Assembly: GCF_044763875.1 (NCBI RefSeq)
Contig: NZ_JBIWGZ010000006.1
Span: 124,001-188,000, forward strand
Reading direction: 5' to 3'
Length of the DNA stretch: 64,000 nucleotides
From: Rummeliibacillus sp044763875
GTDB taxonomy: Bacteria > Bacillota > Bacilli > Bacillales_A > Planococcaceae
Shown: piece by piece, positions 27,051 through 36,012 of the stretch
Layout of the letters: each line of letters starts with the position of its first letter
How positions within the stretch are numbered: position 1 is the first letter of the stretch
Program-made: the position numbers and the translations under genes
The notes under the pieces: model-generated
Database searches by the model: none
What the model was told of the DNA's origin: nothing
The model's input: the letters and a program-made list of their open reading frames with translations, nothing else

Positions 27051-27787
27051 TATTCTGCCTCCTTCAAAGCCTCTTGTAGAGTAAAGCGTCCTGCATATAA
27101 GGCTTTACCTATAATAACGCCACTAACTGTCGAATTTTGCGCTGCAGCCTTAACCTTCGCAATATCTTCTAATGCACTAATACCACCAGACACAATGATT
27201 TCAGCGCCTGTTTTTTGTGCTAATTGAATATTTGCTTCAATATTTGGACCTGCTAGTGTACCATCTGTTGCAATATCAGTGAAAATAAAATACTTTGCGC
27301 CAGCTTTCGCAAAATTTTGACCGACTTCAATAGCTGATTGATCAGAGGTTTCAATCCAACCATGAGTTGCGACCATACCATCTTTTGCATCTAAACCAAT
27401 CACAATTCGTTCTGGCCCAAATTCTTTGATAAAGCCTTTTACTAGTTCTGGCTCACGGATAGCTAAGCTTCCGATAATCACACGATCCACATCATTTTCT
27501 AGGTAATAACGAACATCTTCTTCGGAACGTATACCGCCACCGATTTGAACCTTTAGTGGTAACTCTTTTGCCACACGAATAACTTCTGCAGCGTGTGTAC
27601 GTTTTCCATCTTTCGCACCATCTAGATCCACCATATGTACAAAGCTTGCACCTGCCTCTGCAAAACTCTTTGCCATTTCGAATGGAGAGTCTGCATAGAC
27701 AGTTTCTCGTTCATAGTCTCCTTTAAATAGTCGTACACATTTTCCACCTCTCATATCGATGGCTGGAAATATTTGAATTGAACTCAT
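27050..27787 (-). CDS. hisA: ProFAR isomerase HisA
   Basis: (Beta-alpha)8 isomerase converting ProFAR to PRFAR. The 245-aa protein has IFPAIDMRGGKCVRL at the N-terminus (catalytic Asp about residue 9) and FTDIATDGTLAGPN with the second catalytic Asp. The ATG at 27787 overlaps the hisH stop (ATGA); the frame extends 20 codons further, but those lie within hisH. Confidence 0.97.
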   Translation of the reverse strand: MSSIQIFPAIDMRGGKCVRLFKGDYERETVYADSPFEMAKSFAEAGASFVHMVDLDGAKDGKRTHAAEVIRVAKELPLKVQIGGGIRSEEDVRYYLENDVDRVIIGSLAIREPELVKGFIKEFGPERIVIGLDAKDGMVATHGWIETSDQSAIEVGQNFAKAGAKYFIFTDIATDGTLAGPNIEANIQLAQKTGAEIIVSGGISALEDIAKVKAAAQNSTVSGVIIGKALYAGRFTLQEALKEAE

Positions 27788-28431
27788 GATACGGCAACCC
27801 CTTTCGCTACTGCACGAAGCCATTGTTGTAATAAATAAACGCCACATTCACCTGATTTTTCAGGATGGAATTGCATACCTGTCACGAATTCTTTTTGCAC
27901 GATACCAGGAACTTTAATATCTCCATACTCCGCAAAAGCAACTAGATCTCCCTCGTCCATTTCTGTTGCGAAATATGAATGCACGAAATAGACATAGCGT
28001 TCCATTGGTAATTTCTCTAACCAAGTTGGGGTTTTAGCAAATTGCAAATCATTCCACCCCATATGAGGTACTCGATATGATTTTCCTGAAGCATCTTTAC
28101 CTGAAAATTGTTTAATACAGCCATTAAAAATACCTAGCCCTTGCCAAAATCCATTTTCTTCACTTCTCTCAAATAAAAGTTGCATTCCTAAACAAATACC
28201 AAGGAGAGGTTTTTTCGTTGCGATTACTTCTTTAAATAGTGACACAAGACCCGTATCTTGCAATTTCTTCATAGCATCCTGAAATGCACCAACACCAGGA
28301 AGTATAAGTGCATCACATTGCAATAAGCTTTGTTGATCTGCAGAAATAACAACTTCACATCCTAAACGCTTAATCGCTTGTTCAACGCTAAAAAGATTCC
28401 CCATTCCATAATCAATCACACCGATTTTCAT
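27784..28431 (-). CDS. hisH: Imidazole glycerol phosphate synthase, glutaminase subunit
   Basis: Class I glutamine amidotransferase of 215 aa that supplies ammonia to HisF. Nucleophile Cys in GICLGMQLLFE (about residue 82); the His and Glu of the triad are in MQFHPEKSGECG (about 188-192). Four-base overlaps with hisB and hisA show tight coupling. Confidence 0.97.
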   Translation of the reverse strand: MKIGVIDYGMGNLFSVEQAIKRLGCEVVISADQQSLLQCDALILPGVGAFQDAMKKLQDTGLVSLFKEVIATKKPLLGICLGMQLLFERSEENGFWQGLGIFNGCIKQFSGKDASGKSYRVPHMGWNDLQFAKTPTWLEKLPMERYVYFVHSYFATEMDEGDLVAFAEYGDIKVPGIVQKEFVTGMQFHPEKSGECGVYLLQQWLRAVAKGVAVS

Positions 28432-29018
28432 GTTAACAACCCCTTCGTTGACGGTACCCCTTTAACACGTGGATCAATTTGAACAGCATCATCAAGGGCT
28501 CTCGCTAATGCTTTGAAAATAGCTTCAATAATATGGTGCGAATTATGTCCATAAGGAACGATAACATGGACATTCATACGAGCTTCTAATGCAAATTTCC
28601 ATAGGAATTCATGTACAAGTTCAGTGTCAAATGTGCCAACTTTCTGAGCTGGAATTTCTGCACGGAATTCTAAATGTGGGCGATTTGAACAATCAATTAC
28701 CACTTGTGCAAGTGCATCATCCATTGGTACAAATGCATTACCATAACGTTTTATTCCTTTTTTATCACCTAGTGCTTGTTTAATCGCTTGGCCAAGCACA
28801 ATACCTAAGTCTTCCGTAGTATGGTGATCGTCAATTTCTGTATCTCCATGCGCTTCGATTTTGCCATTAAAAAGGCCATGCTTCATGAAAAGGTCAAGCA
28901 TATGGTCCATAAAAGGTACACCTGTTTCGACTGTGGCTTTTCCTTCACCGTCTAAATCGATTTCAACAGCTATCTGAGTTTCGTTTGTCTTACGTTCTAT
29001 TTTTGCGTAGCGCGCCAT
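28428..29018 (-). CDS. hisB: Imidazoleglycerol-phosphate dehydratase
   Basis: Manganese enzyme of step 6 in histidine synthesis, monofunctional at 196 aa (no phosphatase domain). Metal-binding His clusters are visible in EIDDHHTTEDLG (about 66-77) and YGHNSHHIIEAIFK (about 160). The ATG follows AAAAGGAGAGG and lies 1 nt from the hisD stop. Confidence 0.97.
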   Translation of the reverse strand: MARYAKIERKTNETQIAVEIDLDGEGKATVETGVPFMDHMLDLFMKHGLFNGKIEAHGDTEIDDHHTTEDLGIVLGQAIKQALGDKKGIKRYGNAFVPMDDALAQVVIDCSNRPHLEFRAEIPAQKVGTFDTELVHEFLWKFALEARMNVHVIVPYGHNSHHIIEAIFKALARALDDAVQIDPRVKGVPSTKGLLT

Positions 29019-29019
29019 C

Positions 29020-30300
29020 CTATTCCTCTCCTTTTCCCCATCCGCGTGATTCTACTGCTCTTGCATGTCCTTCTAATCCTTCCAAACGAGCTAGTCTTGC
29101 AATTTTCGGTGCATTTTCGGCCCATGTTTTTTCTGTATAATACACAACGCTTGTTTTTTTGATAAAATCATCCACATTTAACCCACTTGCAAAACGTGCA
29201 GTACTATTTGTTGGTAATACGTGGTTCGTACCCGCAAAATAATCACCGACTGGTTCTGAGCTATATCTCCCTAAGAAAATGGCACCTGCATTTTGAATTT
29301 GTTCACTCACTTTTTGTGCATCCGCAGTGACAATTTCTAAATGTTCAGGTGCTAATTGATTGATCGCTTGTATTGCTTGTTGCATTGATTCTGCAATATA
29401 GATTCGTCCAAAGTTTTCAACAGATTGTTTTGCAATAGCCATACGTGGTAATGATTGTAACTGTTCTTCCACTTGGGTTTGTACGTTCTCAGCAAGATGT
29501 TCACTTGTTGTTACTAGAATTGGACATGCCATTGCGTCATGCTCTGCTTGTGAAAGTAAATCTGCAGCGATTTCATCTGCATAAGCGGATTCATCCGCAA
29601 TAATGGCAATTTCACTTGGTCCTGCGATCATATCGATTGCAACTTCGCCGAATACTTCTCTTTTTGCTAATGCTACGAAAATATTCCCTGGTCCAGTAAT
29701 TTTATCTACTGCTTGAATCGTTTCAGTACCATAAGCAAGTGCTCCTATCGCTTGAGCTCCACCCATTTTATAGATTTCTTCAATTCCTAAAATAGAGGCA
29801 GCTGTCAATACTGCAGCTGGAAGCTTACCATCTTTATTACAAGGTGTCGCTAAAACGATTCGTTCAACACCTGCAACTTGGGCTGGAATAACATTCATTA
29901 AAACAGAGGAAGGATAAGCTGCTGAACCACCAGGAACATATAAGCCTACAGAAGCGATTGGTAAAATACGTTGACCTAGCCATGATCCATTTGCGAGATT
30001 TAATTGATAACCATTACGTTTTTGTTGTTCATGATATAATCGAATATTTGAAGCTGCTTCTGTTAAATCTTGTACTAACTGAGAATCTAATGATGCGACA
30101 GCTTCTTTAATTTCTTGCTCGGTTACACGTAAGTGATCAAGTGCGATACCATCCCATTTTTTACTATAGGCTTTAACTGCTGCATCTCCCTTTGCCCGTA
30201 CATCGGCTAACACTTGACGAACTGTTTTTAACTGTTCTTCGTTACCACCTTCTAATGGTCTTTTTAATGAAATCGTATCTGTTAATGCTTCAATTTTCAT
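29020..30300 (-). CDS. hisD: Histidinol dehydrogenase
   Basis: Zinc-dependent NAD+ enzyme for the last two steps of histidine synthesis. The 426-aa product has the signature region IDMIAGPSEIAIIADESA (about 240) and catalytic/zinc residues in SQAEHD and APEHLEI. The ATG at 30300 follows GAAGGA; nine further codons upstream lack a binding site and approach hisG. Confidence 0.97.
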   Translation of the reverse strand: MKIEALTDTISLKRPLEGGNEEQLKTVRQVLADVRAKGDAAVKAYSKKWDGIALDHLRVTEQEIKEAVASLDSQLVQDLTEAASNIRLYHEQQKRNGYQLNLANGSWLGQRILPIASVGLYVPGGSAAYPSSVLMNVIPAQVAGVERIVLATPCNKDGKLPAAVLTAASILGIEEIYKMGGAQAIGALAYGTETIQAVDKITGPGNIFVALAKREVFGEVAIDMIAGPSEIAIIADESAYADEIAADLLSQAEHDAMACPILVTTSEHLAENVQTQVEEQLQSLPRMAIAKQSVENFGRIYIAESMQQAIQAINQLAPEHLEIVTADAQKVSEQIQNAGAIFLGRYSSEPVGDYFAGTNHVLPTNSTARFASGLNVDDFIKKTSVVYYTEKTWAENAPKIARLARLEGLEGHARAVESRGWGKGEE

Positions 30301-30314
30301 AGCAAATCCTTCTC

Positions 30315-30938
30315 TCATTTCACACATTTTTTGAGTCGTTTCACTAAATCTAGAATCCGTTCATTTTTCATACGATAACTTACTGGATTAGCAATTAATC
30401 TTGATGAAACATCTGTGATAAATTCATATTCGATAAGTCCATTTTCCTTTAATGTTTGGCCTGTAGATACAATATCTACGATGCGATCTGCAAGACCAAT
30501 TATTGGAGCTAATTCAATAGAACCGTTTAACTCAATGATTTCTACTTGTTCCCCTTTTTCACGATAGTAATCCGAAGCTACAGTTGGATATTTGGTCGCA
30601 ATGCGAGGTGCAATGTCATTTAATGTTGTATCAGGTAATCCAGCAGAAGCAATATGACATTTACTAATATTCAAATCAAGTAATTCATGTACTTCTCGAT
30701 GTTGTTCTAGTAAAACATCTTTTCCTGCTATTCCAATATCCGCTACACCGTGTTCTACATAAGTGGGAACATCCATCGGTTTGGCTAATATAAAGCGTAT
30801 TTTTTCTCGCGGTATTTCAATCACTAACTTGCGTGACATTTCTACATTTTCAGGTAATTCGAAACCTGCCTCTATTAACATTTCATAGGCTTCCTCGAAA
30901 ATACGACCTTTTGGCATGGCAATTGTTAACTCATTCAT
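30315..30938 (-). CDS. hisG: ATP phosphoribosyltransferase, short form
   Basis: First committed enzyme of histidine synthesis (ATP + PRPP to phosphoribosyl-ATP). At 207 aa it lacks the C-terminal regulatory domain, so it is the short form that works as a hetero-octamer with HisZ. Motifs: IAMPKGRIFEEA near the N-terminus and IVDIVSTGQTLKENGL (PRPP loop). The ATG at 30938 has AAGGAGGAATC upstream and overlaps the end of hisZ by 8 nt. Confidence 0.97.
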   Translation of the reverse strand: MNELTIAMPKGRIFEEAYEMLIEAGFELPENVEMSRKLVIEIPREKIRFILAKPMDVPTYVEHGVADIGIAGKDVLLEQHREVHELLDLNISKCHIASAGLPDTTLNDIAPRIATKYPTVASDYYREKGEQVEIIELNGSIELAPIIGLADRIVDIVSTGQTLKENGLIEYEFITDVSSRLIANPVSYRMKNERILDLVKRLKKCVK

Positions 30939-32100
30939 GAATGATTCCTCCTTGCCCAATTCGTACAACTTCTGCAAAATGATTTTCAAATGCTGTTAAA
31001 TTATCTAAGCCTTCCATCGATTGCAATGTTGTACGTTTCCCTTGTGTACGCAGTTTTTCAGCTGTGGCAAGTGCTTCAGAGAGTTGTGGTGCTACAAATA
31101 ATACAAGAACTTCATCGTTGTCTTCCTCTTTCTGAGAAATCACTTCCAATAAATGATCTACTCGAAGACCAAATCCAATGGCTCCAACTTCTGTGCCAAA
31201 TTCCTGTAGTAATCCGTCATATCTTCCACCGTTTCCAAGAGGGAAACCTGACCCAGTTGCGAATACTTCGAAAAGCATACCTGTGTAATAATTCATATGA
31301 CTTGCTAATGTAAAGTCAAAAGCAATATATGAAGTAGCATCCGCTATTTCTAAAATGGATGCTAATTGTTCCATATAAATAAATGCATCTTTTTCATATA
31401 CATATTTTGCAATCTCTCGAATGCTTTTCATCTCTGAAGCATCTTCGATAAAGGATAATAATGTTTGCTCATTTTCAGTCGGTAAGTTATAGGATACAAC
31501 TGCTTCCTCAAAACCTACGACATTTTTGTATACAAGCAAGCTATGTAATTCCGCAAACTGTTTTTCGTTTTGTACATTCTTTTTGATAACGGAATTCAAA
31601 ATACCTGCATTGCCAATTGTTAGCTTAAATTCTTCTACTCCTAATGCTTTTAATAATTGGATAGCAGTTAAGATGACTTCAGCATCTGCATATACAGATG
31701 AATCGCCTATAATTTCAATTCCCATTTGTTCAAATTCTGCAGGACGTCCACCTTCTAATTGCTGTGCACGGAAGACATTGGCAAAATAAGAAAGACGTAA
31801 TGGAATTTTCTCTTTTAATAATTTAGAAGAAGCTACACGTGCAATAGGTGTCGTCATATCTGGACGAAGTACTAATGTATTACCTTGACTATCTACTAGT
31901 TTAAAGAGTGAAGGATCCATAATTGCCGAAGCTTTACCAACTGTATCGTAATACTCAAGTGTTGGTGTCTGTATAAAGTCGAATCCTCTTAAACGAAGAA
32001 ATTCACTACCAGTTTGTCGAATAACTTCTTTCTTTTCAAAAATCTTTGGAAATGTATCGCGCATTCCAAGCGGTTTTTCAAACTTTCGAATTGGTGACAT
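30931..32100 (-). CDS. hisZ: ATP phosphoribosyltransferase regulatory subunit
   Basis: Histidyl-tRNA-synthetase paralogue of 389 aa that activates and gives feedback control to short HisG. Class II synthetase motifs remain (FDFIQTPTLEYYD, LRPDMTTPIARV, then GGRYDGLLQEFG). The C-terminal anticodon domain of true HisRS is missing. It is first in the hisZGDBHAF-hisIE operon. Confidence 0.95.
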   Translation of the reverse strand: MSPIRKFEKPLGMRDTFPKIFEKKEVIRQTGSEFLRLRGFDFIQTPTLEYYDTVGKASAIMDPSLFKLVDSQGNTLVLRPDMTTPIARVASSKLLKEKIPLRLSYFANVFRAQQLEGGRPAEFEQMGIEIIGDSSVYADAEVILTAIQLLKALGVEEFKLTIGNAGILNSVIKKNVQNEKQFAELHSLLVYKNVVGFEEAVVSYNLPTENEQTLLSFIEDASEMKSIREIAKYVYEKDAFIYMEQLASILEIADATSYIAFDFTLASHMNYYTGMLFEVFATGSGFPLGNGGRYDGLLQEFGTEVGAIGFGLRVDHLLEVISQKEEDNDEVLVLFVAPQLSEALATAEKLRTQGKRTTLQSMEGLDNLTAFENHFAEVVRIGQGGIIHE

Positions 32101-32165
32101 TTTTACACTTCCTAATCCATATACTTTATCTTGCTAGAGTGTTAGAGTAATGATGTATGAAAGTA

Positions 32166-32194
32166 TTCTATAATAAGAAAAACACGAAGTCAAG
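32166..32194 (-). promoter_or_regulatory. Sigma-A promoter of the his operon
   Basis: TTGACT-N17-TAGAAT on the minus strand, about 65 nt before hisZ. The leader is too short for a T-box, and no attenuator hairpin is evident. Confidence 0.7.
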
Positions 32195-32219
32195 TACCCA
32201 CGACAAACTTATCCATAAG

Positions 32220-32744
32220 TTATGACTTTTTAGAATTAACTGATTCTTTCAGAGCCATTTCTTCTTTTGTATAGATAATACGCATTGGGTTTCCACCTGC
32301 AAATGCGCCTGGAGGTACATCTTTGTTCACTAATGTCATGGCAGAAATAATGGCATCATCTCCAATCACAACACCTGGTAAAATTGTAGAATTTGCTCCT
32401 ATCATGACACGATCCCCAATTACTACATCTCCTAGCCGATATTCATTTATCAAGTATTCATGAGCTAGAATTGTTGTATTAAAACCGATAATCGTATCAC
32501 TTCCCACTTTAATTCGTTCGGGAAACATGGTATCGGGCGTTACCTTTAAAGCAAATGCTGTCTTTTCTCCCACTTCCATATTTAAAAAAGTACGATACAA
32601 CCAGTTCTTTACAGATAGAAACGGTGTATAACGGGCAATTTCTATAACAATGAAACATTTAACTACTTTCCAAAAAGATACTGTTTTATAAATTTGCCAT
32701 AATGACGTACATTCTGACACTGAATACCTTTCTGTTCTACGCAT
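32220..32744 (-). CDS. yvoF: Hexapeptide-repeat acyltransferase (YvoF-like)
   Basis: Left-handed beta-helix O-acetyltransferase family, 174 aa. Hexapeptide turns run from about residue 70 to 150 (VGSDTIIGFNTTIL, GDRVMIGANSTILPGVVIGDDAIISAMTLVNKDVPPGAFAGGNP). An N-terminal segment (about 25-45) is hydrophobic and may touch the membrane. The acceptor is unknown. It overlaps ppaX by 8 nt at the end of the hprK-lgt-ppaX-yvoF series, as in B. subtilis. Confidence 0.88.
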   Translation of the reverse strand: MRRTERYSVSECTSLWQIYKTVSFWKVVKCFIVIEIARYTPFLSVKNWLYRTFLNMEVGEKTAFALKVTPDTMFPERIKVGSDTIIGFNTTILAHEYLINEYRLGDVVIGDRVMIGANSTILPGVVIGDDAIISAMTLVNKDVPPGAFAGGNPMRIIYTKEEMALKESVNSKKS

Positions 32745-33396
32745 TGGCTTGCTCCTCTACGATTGTTATTAAATCAGACATGCGATGCAACATATAATCC
32801 GGTTTGAATTGCATTAAGAATTCTTCCCCTTTCATGGACCAAGCCACTCCTGCTGTTCTAACTCCAGCATTTTGACCACCAACTATATCATGTGAGTTAT
32901 CTCCGATCATCAAAACATCATCTTTTTCTAAATGCATTTTTTTTAGAGCTAAAAGTATAGGCTCTGGATCAGGTTTGACATGTTTCACATCATCCATACT
33001 CACTACAACTTCAAATAAGTCTTCAATACCTAATAGACGAATCCCTTTTGATAAAGAGTCTAAACCTTTAGTCGAGACTATCGCTAATCGAATCCCTTTT
33101 TCTCGTAAAACGAATAATGTTGATTTCACGCCTTCGAATTCTTTTGCTAATTCATCATGGTGTTCGTCGTTCCATCGGTGATATTGTCGAACCCATTCCT
33201 CTGCTCTCATGGAATCAATTGTAGAAAATGATTCCATTAATGATGGTCCAATAAACGGAATCATGTCATCTCTTGTAAATTTCCCGGGAAATTCCGGTTC
33301 TAGCACATGGAAAAAAGTTTGTATAATTAGTTCATTTGTGTCTAATAATGTACCGTCAAAGTCGAATAGTAATCCTTTTATATTTTTAGTTGTCAT
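32737..33396 (-). CDS. ppaX: Pyrophosphatase PpaX, HAD family
   Basis: HAD hydrolase that removes the pyrophosphate made when HprK dephosphorylates HPr-Ser-P. The 219-aa product has motif I LLFDFDGTLLDTNE (nucleophile Asp at about residue 13), motif II AIVSTKG and motif IV MIGDNSHDIVGG. The start at 33396 follows AAAAGGGG; an ORF extension to 33465 lacks support. The pairing with hprK is conserved across Bacillales. Confidence 0.93.
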   Translation of the reverse strand: MTTKNIKGLLFDFDGTLLDTNELIIQTFFHVLEPEFPGKFTRDDMIPFIGPSLMESFSTIDSMRAEEWVRQYHRWNDEHHDELAKEFEGVKSTLFVLREKGIRLAIVSTKGLDSLSKGIRLLGIEDLFEVVVSMDDVKHVKPDPEPILLALKKMHLEKDDVLMIGDNSHDIVGGQNAGVRTAGVAWSMKGEEFLMQFKPDYMLHRMSDLITIVEEQANA

Positions 33397-33481
33397 CAGA
33401 TACAACCCCTTTTTTGTCGAATAGAATATGGAAATATTATTACAAAGATAAAAATTTATTTCCATTAAATTGACTGATATA

Positions 33482-33815
33482 TCACTTGAGTTTCATTATA
33501 TATTTTCCTAAATAAACAAATCGCCGTATCACTACAGAGACCCTAAATCCTTGTAATCAAGGAAATCAGAGATATAACCCATAGCAATATCGGCGAATAT
33601 TTCATATATGATTTTTATACCGCAGTAACGGGCAGTAATACCACCAACCTCAAGATTGAGAGAAAAGCAAAGAAGATAGGTGGGGGGATAACTACCCGTA
33701 AAAGTCAGATTGGTTCGGTCCAACAGGATGTTGGACACTCAGTTTTTGCCACAGGACGTGGCGAAATTAAACTGAGTTCTTTTTTCAGTGGGGATGAAGA
33801 AAACCCCCACTGATA
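33482..33815. repeat. Mosaic intergenic repeat region between lgt and ppaX
   Basis: A 430-nt gap replaces the yvoD gene that stands here in B. subtilis. It holds a hairpin TCAGTGGGG...CCCCCACTGA (33785-33813) without a T run on either side, and the module GTCCAACA-GGA-TGTTGGAC followed by CTCAGTTT-(GCCAC-N5-GTGGC)-AAACTGAG (33718-33776), which recurs at 38.05 kb and, inverted, at 35.8 kb. A 68-codon minus-strand frame (33532-33738) resembles nothing I recognise and runs through the repeats. The upstream part (33500-33700) could be degraded mobile or coding DNA. Confidence 0.55.
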
Positions 33816-33826
33816 GAAGTTTCACT

Positions 33827-34636
33827 TTATTGATCTTTATATCGAACTGGTGGTTTGATAGTTAGTCTGCGATAGATGATTAAAATAACACCTACTACTA
33901 TGCCAACTAATGATACGATTTGTGCTATACGTAAATTACCGATTAGTAAACTATCTGTTCTCAAACCTTCGATAAAGAAACGTCCAAATGAATACCAAAT
34001 AATATAAGTTAGGAATATTTCTCCACGACGTAAGTTCGCTTTACGAAGTAGTAGTAAAATAATTAAACCAACTAAATTCCATGAAGATTCATATAAAAAT
34101 GTTGGTTGATGATAGAAACCATTGACATTCATTTGCTCAATAAGCCAGTTTGGTAAATGAAGTCCTTCTAAAAATGAGCGATCTACTATACCGCCGTATG
34201 CTTCTTGGTTCATAAAATTACCCCAACGACCAATAATTTGACCAATGATTAGGGATGGAGCTAATATATCAACGATTTTCCAGAAGCTAATGCCTCGTTT
34301 TTTAGTGAAAACAAAAGCGGTAATTAAGGCACCGATAATAGCACCATGTATTGCTATACCGCCGTGCCAAATCTTAATAATTTCACTTGGGTGCGAAGAA
34401 TAATATGGCCATTCAAACGTAACATAATATATACGAGCGCAAATAATTGAAATTGGTACTGCCCAAATAAGTAGATCTGTTAAAAGATCTTCTCCAAAAC
34501 CTCTCTTCACCATCTCTCTTTGTCCTACAAAGTAGGCAACAATTATCCCGCAGGCAATGATGACACCATACCAGCGTACTGAGATTGGACCAAGTTGCAG
34601 TGCAACTGGATTAATAGCCATTAAAATTGAATCCAT
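33827..34636 (-). CDS. lgt: Prolipoprotein diacylglyceryl transferase
   Basis: Integral membrane enzyme that attaches diacylglycerol to the lipobox cysteine of prolipoproteins. Several substrates lie in this window (GerC, CccB and the YncE-like and YtkA-like lipoproteins). The 269-aa protein has about seven helices, the HGAIIGA segment (about 95-105) and the signature GRWGNFMNQEAYGG (about 130-143). It follows hprK by 45 nt. Confidence 0.96.
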   Translation of the reverse strand: MDSILMAINPVALQLGPISVRWYGVIIACGIIVAYFVGQREMVKRGFGEDLLTDLLIWAVPISIICARIYYVTFEWPYYSSHPSEIIKIWHGGIAIHGAIIGALITAFVFTKKRGISFWKIVDILAPSLIIGQIIGRWGNFMNQEAYGGIVDRSFLEGLHLPNWLIEQMNVNGFYHQPTFLYESSWNLVGLIILLLLRKANLRRGEIFLTYIIWYSFGRFFIEGLRTDSLLIGNLRIAQIVSLVGIVVGVILIIYRRLTIKPPVRYKDQ

Positions 34637-34681
34637 AATAATCTGTTACTCCTTTCAGCCCTACTAGCAAAACAAATCTAG

Positions 34682-35617
34682 TTATACTTCATCTTTTGCT
34701 TCAATGACACTATCTAATCTACGTGAAAATTCTTCTGCTGCATTGATACCTAAATTCTTTAAGCGATGGTTCATTGCGGCAACTTCTATAATAACAGATA
34801 AGTTTCGTCCAGGTCGCACCGGAACTGTTAACTTAGGTAGCTCTGTATCAATAATTTTCATCGTTTCTGTCTCTAAGCCTAAACGGTCATACGTTTTGTC
34901 AGAATCCCATGTTTCTAAATCTATTACTAATGATATTCTCTTATGTTTTCGAACTGCACTAGCTCCAAACAACGTCATAATATCAATGATGCCGATTCCA
35001 CGTATTTCGAGTAAATGAGCGATTAACGGAGGTGCATTTCCGACTAATGTATTTTCTCCTTCTTGGCGAATTTCTACACAGTCATCTGCAACAAGGCGAT
35101 GTCCTTTTTTTACAAGCTCAAGTGCTGTTTCACTTTTCCCTACTCCACTTTTACCTGTGATTAAGACACCAATTCCATATATATCGACTAACACACCATG
35201 AACAGCTGTTGTTGGTGCTAAACGACTTTCTAAATAATTTGTCAACAAACTTGAGAAACGAGTTGTTGGCAATTTTGTCTTTAATACAGGTACATGATGT
35301 TCTTCAGAAGCTATTATTAAAGCTTCTGGTACTTCCATATCATGTGAGATAATAATTGCAGGTGTATCTTGAGAACATAGCTTATTCATTCGATCAAATT
35401 GAACTTCCCGGGATAACATATCAAAAAACGATAGTTCTGTTTTCCCTAAAAGTTGCACACGTTTGGCAGGATAATGTGTAAAATAACCCGCCATTTCAAG
35501 ACCTGGGCGTGAAATATCGCTCGTTAAAATATGTCGACCGATTCCTTCCTCACCACTAATAAGCTTCAGATTCAATACTTCCATTATATCTTTCGTACAA
35601 ACCTGATCCAAAGCCAT
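34682..35617 (-). CDS. hprK: HPr kinase/phosphorylase
   Basis: Phosphorylates Ser46 of HPr and Crh when glycolytic intermediates are high, and reverses this at high phosphate, setting CcpA-dependent catabolite control. The 311-aa protein has the P-loop GKSGVGKSETALEL (about 155) and the signature EIRGIGIIDIMTLFG (about 205). The chosen ATG at 35617 follows AAGGTGG; an adjacent ATG at 35620 is also possible, and the longer frame to 35674 has no support. First gene of hprK-lgt-ppaX-yvoF. Confidence 0.95.
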   Translation of the reverse strand: MALDQVCTKDIMEVLNLKLISGEEGIGRHILTSDISRPGLEMAGYFTHYPAKRVQLLGKTELSFFDMLSREVQFDRMNKLCSQDTPAIIISHDMEVPEALIIASEEHHVPVLKTKLPTTRFSSLLTNYLESRLAPTTAVHGVLVDIYGIGVLITGKSGVGKSETALELVKKGHRLVADDCVEIRQEGENTLVGNAPPLIAHLLEIRGIGIIDIMTLFGASAVRKHKRISLVIDLETWDSDKTYDRLGLETETMKIIDTELPKLTVPVRPGRNLSVIIEVAAMNHRLKNLGINAAEEFSRRLDSVIEAKDEV

Positions 35618-35671
35618 CATCACTCCACCTTCCGAATAACCATAAATAGAAACAACATGAACATATTTTAG

Positions 35672-35882
35672 CATAAAATTTAAAGAGGAACACGCCCGTT
35701 TAGCTCCGACAGGTAAATGTTCTCAACCTGAAGATGCGCTTTTTCCTCAAATGGTTGAGTTATAGGAAAGTTGCCTAAGTTCGCCACCTCGTGTGGCAAC
35801 GGCTATCGGGCCTCATCCTGCGGACCCCCGAGGAGCTGACGTGTGACTGGCATAAATTTAAAGCGGAACACTCTCGTTTAGC
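35672..35882. repeat. Composite repeat with direct terminal repeats
   Basis: About 33-nt direct repeats, CATAAAATTTAAAGAGGAAC... (35672-35704) and CATAAATTTAAAGCGGAAC... (35851-35882), both running on to CGTTTAGC, bracket a GC-rich segment. That segment contains the inverted copy of the GCCAC-hairpin module (35770-35829). No coding frame is credible. The whole block lies between the hprK start and the terminators of the cytochrome gene. Confidence 0.6.
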
Positions 35883-35915
35883 CCAGCACCCCACTATCTC
35901 TTTAATCATAATATC

Positions 35916-35949
35916 TAAAAAAGCCGGATAAGTTTCTCCTTACCCGACT
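35916..35949 (-). terminator. Second terminator after cytochrome gene
   Basis: AGTCGGGTAAG pairs with CTTATCCGGCT (two G-U pairs), loop GAGAAA, then six T, on the minus strand. Confidence 0.7.
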
Positions 35950-35966
35950 TATCAGTAATCATCACA

Positions 35967-36003
35967 ATAAAAAAACTAGCTTTCCCCTCAATGAAAGCTA
36001 GTT
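35967..36003 (-). terminator. First terminator after cytochrome gene
   Basis: AACTAGCTTTC pairs with GAAAGCTAGTT (8-nt loop), followed by seven T on the minus strand, directly after the cytochrome stop codon. Confidence 0.85.
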
Positions 36004-36012
36004 AAAAATATC

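Noticed and set aside
32101..32219. Possible T-box or histidine attenuator before hisZ
   Set aside because: The leader is only about 60 nt and has no T-box motif, specifier hairpin or His-rich leader peptide.
33532..33738. 68-codon minus-strand frame in the lgt-ppaX gap
   Set aside because: It runs through the repeat module seen at other sites, has no ribosome binding site, and shows no recognisable domain.
33785..33813. Stable hairpin after lgt as a rho-independent terminator
   Set aside because: The stem is strong, but it is followed by A residues on the minus strand and by mixed sequence on the plus strand, so it lacks the T run required.
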